Origin: Deroplatys truncata | Taxonomy: Eukaryota; Arthropoda; Insecta; Mantodea; Mantidae | Reading direction: 5' to 3' | DNA: 64,000 bases | Assembly: GCA_030765065.1 (NCBI GenBank) | Contig: CM060981.1 | Location: forward strand, 228,105,152 to 228,169,151 | Shown here: in pieces, positions 58,691-64,000 of the stretch | Layout: each line of letters starts with the position of its first letter | Numbering within the stretch: position 1 is the stretch's first letter | Position numbers and translations under genes: made by a program | Notes under the pieces: model-generated | Database searches by the model: none | The model's input: only the letters and a program-made list of their open reading frames with translations | What the model was told of the DNA's origin: nothing

Positions 58691-59788
58691 GAGATAGGAG
58701 GGAATTAAATAAACTTTATGTTTCAGTGTTAAGGACAATCATAACCCTACTTCATCTTTACATAAGTCAAGTCTAGTCACTTTCAGTTGCCATCTATTTC
58801 GTTTTTATTGACTTAATCGGAAAGTAACTTTGGGACGTGTAGCGGGGGATATGCTCGCACGTGCGTGCCGCTTGCTATCTCGCGTAGACGTCTCGAATGC
58901 TTGTCCTACATGAAATTCTTATCCTAGCTAGCTAATTTGACATTTCTCAGGATTTTATGCAAGTGAAGACAAATAATAACTGACTTTCCCTTGAGCAACT
59001 TAATTTATTTACAATATAATGCCCATTGAGGCGGCCAGCAGCTTTCCTTTGCTTAGTACAAAATAATAAAAAAAGCTGTACATTTAACCTTCCCGCCACT
59101 ATGGATTCTTTACGTGGACCTCTGCGTCACACAATATTTTCCCATCCGCGTACACGCACAAAATATTCCGTCTGGGTCACATTAATTACATCGTGAGAAT
59201 AAAATTAGAGAGTGTGTAACTTGGAACCTCTTCCCCTTTTTATACATACCTATTATGGTGCTAGAATTGTCGTCTTTATATGTAAGAATTATTCTCATTT
59301 GCTATCTACTTAGCGTGCTATAAAAATAAAATGTTCCAATTTTAGCAGTCATGCTTTCCTTTGACTTTTCTGGTAAAACACACTATCTTCGTCTCAGTTT
59401 ACAACATTCGTTGCTCTTTGTTTTTCCAACTCCCTTGTCTTCCAGTAATTGGACCACTGCTCAGTCTCGCCTTAATGTCAGATCTCCCTCTCTATTTTCT
59501 GTGACTTTGCCTAAACTCTGTGCGCATTAGCGTGTATGTGCTTGTGGACTTTACCCCTGTTGCTCACTCGCCTGGCAGTTGGTAATTATACTGTTCCTTA
59601 CATGATTGCTTTCACATTAATTGAATCGCTGTTTGATAAAAGGGCGGAAATCACATTTTTTTCAAAATCCATTTTTGTTTAAATATATGTTCTCCTATCC
59701 ATAGACACATCATTTTGTCTTAAAATGGATTTAAGAATCCCAGCACAAATTATTATACTCGTCTCTAAAATTTAATAGTTTATGTACA
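58691..59788. other. No recognisable feature (1.1 kb)
   Basis: No frame or repeat that I can name. Confidence 0.45.
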
Positions 59789-59789
59789 A

Positions 59790-60465
59790 GAGCTGGTTGC
59801 TATGTAGTGTGTTTCACATTATTTGCATGTCCAGGACACAAAAAGAAAAAACGAATAACGAATTCCTATTTGAGAAAAAGTATAAGTATTTGAAAATACA
59901 AACAAATAACAAGGAATATCTCGGAAACTTAACTTCATAAAAGATGTATATGACACATATTGTGTGTTTTAACGAGATCTACATGTTGTGTGTAGAAAAG
60001 TTGTGTATTTTTACGGTTTACCAGTTATACAAAAGCTACTCAGAAAGAAGAGGGCTTTTGGGGACATTCCCAAAAAAATTCAAGATATACATTTTATTTG
60101 TCATGAAAATTTCTTAAGTATATGATATTTTAATAAAAACATGGTTAGAGGTATTTTTGACAAAATCAAAAGTTTCGAAAAGTGTTCCATTTAAAGGGTA
60201 GTTGGGGTGGAGGATTTTCTTGAAAATCTTTGTGTCGCATCTTTGAAAGGTACTGAACCTAAATACCAAGTTTGGTGTTTATCCGACTTTTCGATTTAGA
60301 GTTATGCTGTTCACAGACACACAATGGACCTTTTTCTAAACGTGTTATTTTGGATTCTGAGGACCTCTAAACATTTATTTTCAGTGAAAACTCGGTATCG
60401 AATTGTTGGGTGGAATGCAATACCTCCCCTACTTACTATACGTAGTAAAGAAAGTAAAAATATGA
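59790..60465 (-). repeat. Family R copy, subfamily A, 3'-truncated
   Basis: Reverse copy from GAGCTGGTTGCTATGTAG to ACGTAGTAAAGAAAGTAAAA. It lacks the last ~200 bp with the 3' terminal motif. Confidence 0.86.
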
Positions 60466-61355
60466 TTGGTTCTCAGGAAACCAATCAGGAACTCAGGAAA
60501 CGTTAAATATCGACATACCTTTGTTGCTGATTTTCTGATACTAAATCTGTAATTATGAAGCTCCGCTAAAAACCTGAAATGTTCTTGGCCATTTAATAAC
60601 GAAGCATATATTAATAATACAACGTGTATGAATTATTGGAGCTTAACTTAAAATAGGACAATAAAGCAGTGAACTTAATTAACAATCATAGCCACTACCA
60701 GCTCTGTTTTTTTTTCTCTGTTCAGAAATCAATACTTCCATGCTAACCAGATATTTTATCACAAATACACTTTCTCTACAGTTACGATTCTTTATTTGCA
60801 GTTACAAATGGCAAAATAGACACTGGTAATGAAAAACGTAGACACATTATTAACATTTTTACCAATAGATAACTGCTTTCTTAAAGTTTCAGGATCCTTC
60901 TAAACGATCTTTTAGAGTGGAAGTTAAATGACATTTATTAAGAGACAATTAAAGTTACTAACATTTTGCATTTTCAAAAAGTGCTTAAGGATGAGTGCCT
61001 TTATTTGAGAGCAGTATATTACATCTTAAGAGTATATGGATTTATTGAAATCAGTGGGTTAATATACTAATTTTCATTACAAGTTTAGCAGTCCCACTAA
61101 TTCAGAATGTTTGTTACTATAACCACTATAATTTATTATTAAAGGGTTAAATGTTTAGCCTTCTGTGTTCAACAAGTGCTTCATACAAAATGAATTAGTA
61201 AAGAAGGATATTATAACATATTTCTGCCATAATCTGGCATCCTACCTATTGACCATACACATCATTCATTGTCTCCTAAGTGCTTGATAGTGTTACAATT
61301 TACAACTCAGACTACAGCGACAGAGGTTAATCATTGGCAAGAGGGGACAGAATAT
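60466..61355. other. No recognisable feature
   Basis: AT-rich with short frames. Confidence 0.45.
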
Positions 61356-61356
61356 G

Positions 61357-62026
61357 TGAAGGTAAGTCAATAAGTATTCGCACATAATGTTGTTAAATTT
61401 ATTATAACATAATATAAACTTACAATTACCTCTTTTTAACGTAGTCACCTTGTTTATCAATGCACATGGTCCATCGTTGCACAAGCTTTCTGATGGCCTC
61501 ATAAAAAAAGTTTTTCGGTTGAGCAGCAAATTGTGTATGCAACCGCTTCATTCACTTCTTGGTCTGTGGTGAAGCGACGGCCCCTTTAGTCATTTTTATG
61601 TGCACCAAAAAAGATTTGGTTTGCCACTTCATGACTTCGGTTCTCTGAATCAGGTTATAGACTTGCTCATTGTTGGCGTCACTAGTGGATATGGATGGGG
61701 GACCTGCCCTTTACTCGTCCTTCACAGTTGTCCGACCATTTTTGAGCTTTTCAATCCATACGTACACATTTCGTAGGGTAAACATTGCCCCCATATTGTG
61801 TGGAATGTCTTCGATGGATTTCGTCTCCTAGTAGGTACACCTTCAGACGACGAAAACGGATAACCGCATGTTGTTCTTCTTTGGTGCAAACGGTGAGGAG
61901 TGTAGTCATGCTTATTATGCAACAATGCAACACTCACTGGAGTGATAACGGTCAAACATTCCAAAAGCGGAGACAAAGGAACAACATGTCGACGTGCGCG
62001 CGCACAAACCGATACAGCCAACCTAT
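61357..62026 (-). mobile_element. Internally deleted mariner-like element
   Basis: On the minus strand, about 61915-61660 encodes TKEEQHAVIRFRRLKVYLL and then WIEKLKNGRTTVKDE after frame changes, the DNA-binding half of a mariner-type transposase. Directly downstream, about 61570-61440 encodes EAIRKLVQRWTMCIDKQGDY, the C-terminal tail. The catalytic core is missing. Candidate diverged ends are GGTAAGTCAATAAGTATTCG and, inverted, GGTTGGCTGTATCGG. Confidence 0.78.
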
Positions 62027-62102
62027 AAAATAAAAAATGTGTACGGATAAACAGAGGTGTTTTAAGTGCAGATGCAAATAAGTTTTCTGAATAGTTGATA
62101 TT

Positions 62103-63062
62103 TTTACTTTCTCTACTACGTATGGTAAGTAGTGGAAGTATTGTATTCCACCCAAAAATTCGGTACCGAGATATCAGTGGAAATACATGTTTTGAGACCA
62201 CCTGAATACAAAAGAAAAGCATTTTTGTAAACATGTCCGTGTGTGTCTCTGTCTGTATGTCTGTGAACAGCATAACTCAGAAACGAACAGTCGGATAGCA
62301 ACAAACTTGGTATTTAGGTTCAGTATCTTCCAGAAATGCGACACGAAGGTTTTCAAGAAAATCCCCCCACCCCAGATTACCCTTTACATGGAACATTTTT
62401 CGAAAATTTTAATTTTCTCAATAATGGCTAACGATTTTAATTAAAATATCATATGTTTAAGATATTTTCATGACAAATAAAATGTCTATCTTGAATTTTC
62501 TGGGAATGTCTCCAAAAGACTTCATTGAAAACGACTTTTGCATAACTGGTAAACCATAAGAGATAAACAATATTTTACTACAAAAAAAGATGTAGATCGC
62601 GTTAAAGTACACAATTTATGACATATACATTTTTGTTGTTGAGTGAACCATTTTAGAGATATTGCTTGTTATTTCCTTAAATTGTTCAATACTTATTTTT
62701 TGAAATGGGAATTCGTTACTCATTTTTTTGTCTTGGATATGCAAAGAGTATTAATCTGTGGCAAAGAGAATGGTGCTGCACCTAGCAACCAGCTATTAAG
62801 AGATATGTATGTGCTTAAAGGCTACTGCATTTCTATATTGCCCTTGCAAATACGAAAGAAGGGGAACATCGTACGCCTTAAGTGATAGTCAAATATTTTA
62901 GAACTGGTCGCTACGTGTAAAATGTAATTCTCTTTGCATGTCAAAAGATCGTTTCTGCAAATGTTTATCTGGATTAATATGAAATAGATGGAGAATAAGA
63001 ATTTGTAAAAATACTTTGTACAAGAGTAGAGAAAGTCATGTGAGTGTAACATATCAGATTTT
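62103..63062 (+). repeat. Family R copy, subfamily A, one of the most complete
   Basis: A good reference for the family. It starts TTACTTTCTCTACTACGTAT and ends GAGTAGAGAAAGTCATGTG then TAACATATCAGATTTTT, about 960 bp. ACTTTCTCTACT near the start and AGTAGAGAAAGT near the end are inverted copies. Internal landmarks in order are TTTCACCGGAAATA-like, GTGTGTGTCTCTGTCTG, ACTTGGTATTTAGGTTCAG, CCCTTTACATGGAACATTT, ACTGGTAAACC and GAGATATTGCTTG. It has no long frame. It is non-coding and probably a non-autonomous DNA transposon or satellite-like repeat; no target duplication was established. Confidence 0.88.
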
Positions 63063-63167
63063 TTTAAATAACAATGATATAGCGGTAACAGTAGCACAGT
63101 AAAATTGTATCACAGACATCTGTGCAGCGCAGTTCTCCAAAAAGAACTGCGTTATGTTACAACGCCC

Positions 63168-63212
<45 letters not shown>

Positions 63213-64000
63213 TCATCCACGTACATATATGATACTGCTTAGCCCGTTCCTGTCACCCATTCCTTCCATTTGCTCCGAGTCTACCAGAATCATCTCTACC
63301 GTCATTAAATTTTTAGTTTGGTATTTTATAAAACTGTTATTTGTACGTATTTGTATTATTTGATCTTTATTCAGTATTGTTTTTATTTTAGTGCATGCAT
63401 GTGTGTATACGTTTGTATTTCTGTACTACTTATTATTCAGCAGTGTGATATGCTACACTTCTAATACATCTCATTTCTAAATGCCTTCATTACCTCTTCT
63501 GATTGTCCAAGCTTCAACTTCTAGACATTAAACTGGGCACTACCCCTGTCAAAGACTTTGTATTTGTTCCCCCTCTTGGTGGTATCCTGTAGTTCTGCAC
63601 ATATTTAGGGATGTTGGTATTTGTTATTTATATTTTTCGGAGTATTCATTCAGTTCCTTATCTTTTTTATGTTACGAATTTAGTACTTCTTGCTTGCCTT
63701 TTAAAACCATATGCTTGTTTTTTTAAGTAGACTGTAAGATATGCAGGCTTCCTCTGTCTGTCATTTTCAGTTATAATATTATTTAGTCATCAGCAAGGAC
63801 TTCGTTAATAAGCGTTGCATTAAATTTAAAATCATCCTTAAGCTTATACTACCATCCCCTTTATGTTATATGTTATACAGTTGTTAAAGAACAGGTATTC
63901 CATATTTTTAGAGGTGGTAGTATGGACCAAAACAAGGAAAAAGACATTCAGCAAGCAGGTGATCTAAAATGCATACCTTAAGAGATATGCTTCATCTTTG
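63063..64000. other. No gene; (AAT)n microsatellite and a small hairpin
   Basis: A 9-bp perfect stem CGCAGTTCT/AGAACTGCG with a 6-nt loop lies at 63128-63151, followed by (AAT)n at 63167-63211. The rest is AT-rich and without readable motifs. Confidence 0.5.
63167..63211. repeat. (AAT)n microsatellite
   Basis: About 14 triplets with one AATACT interruption. Confidence 0.95.

Noticed and set aside
61722..62273. 183-codon minus frame and similar frames containing SRYRIFGWNTI
   Set aside because: The shared peptide is the antisense translation of the 5' end of family R, seen in many copies with stops. The rest crosses the mariner remnant.

Overview
The window looks like eukaryotic, intron-poor, transposon-dense DNA from an arthropod, most likely an insect. 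No host gene could be recognised. The supporting signs are several Tc1/mariner families, tRNA-derived SINEs, LINE remnants, TTAGG-like telomere motifs and a Polinton-type DNA polymerase. The species cannot be fixed from the sequence.

The centre, 29198-46534, is one 17,337-bp element that is almost entirely a giant inverted repeat. It is bounded by a perfect 6-bp direct repeat, CACACG, at 29192-29197 and 46535-46540, and each end reads 5'-AGTAGGTATATATAGAGAG inward. Each arm (left 8,741 bp, right 8,519 bp) has the same order from terminus to centre: a G/A-rich minisatellite of roughly 60-75 bp units, a short ~21-bp minisatellite, a third minisatellite, a protein-primed family B DNA polymerase gene reading outward, its TATA promoter, and a 417-bp higher-order tandem array built of ~140-bp monomers. 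The right polymerase (40008-43661, 1217 aa) is intact. The left copy (31972-35625) differs in coding effect by a single nonsense change at codon 287. I found no integrase, ATPase, protease or capsid gene. I read it as a polymerase-only, hairpin ('snap-back') derivative of a Polinton/Maverick that was inserted by an integrase supplied in trans. The centre has a 77-bp loop, and one arm lacks 326 bp next to it.

The flanks, 1-29191 and 46541-64000, are a mosaic of repeats. The dominant one, called family R here, is about 0.75-1.0 kb, non-coding, with inverted 12-bp sequences near its two ends. It occurs about 18 times in both orientations and in two subfamilies, A and B, that share the 5' half and differ in the 3' half. 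Other elements are a degenerate Tc1/mariner element with DD41D spacing and ~240-bp inverted repeats (3123-6076), an internally deleted mariner that split a LINE reverse transcriptase (16726-17603), a full-length mariner nested inside a MITE (24740-26354), an intact copy of that MITE (47837-48167), two further deleted mariners (27400-27935, 61357-62026), a Tc1-like MITE (1424-1829), three copies of one tRNA-derived SINE, copies of a second one, LINE fragments and microsatellites. All transposase and reverse transcriptase reading frames outside the palindrome are broken.
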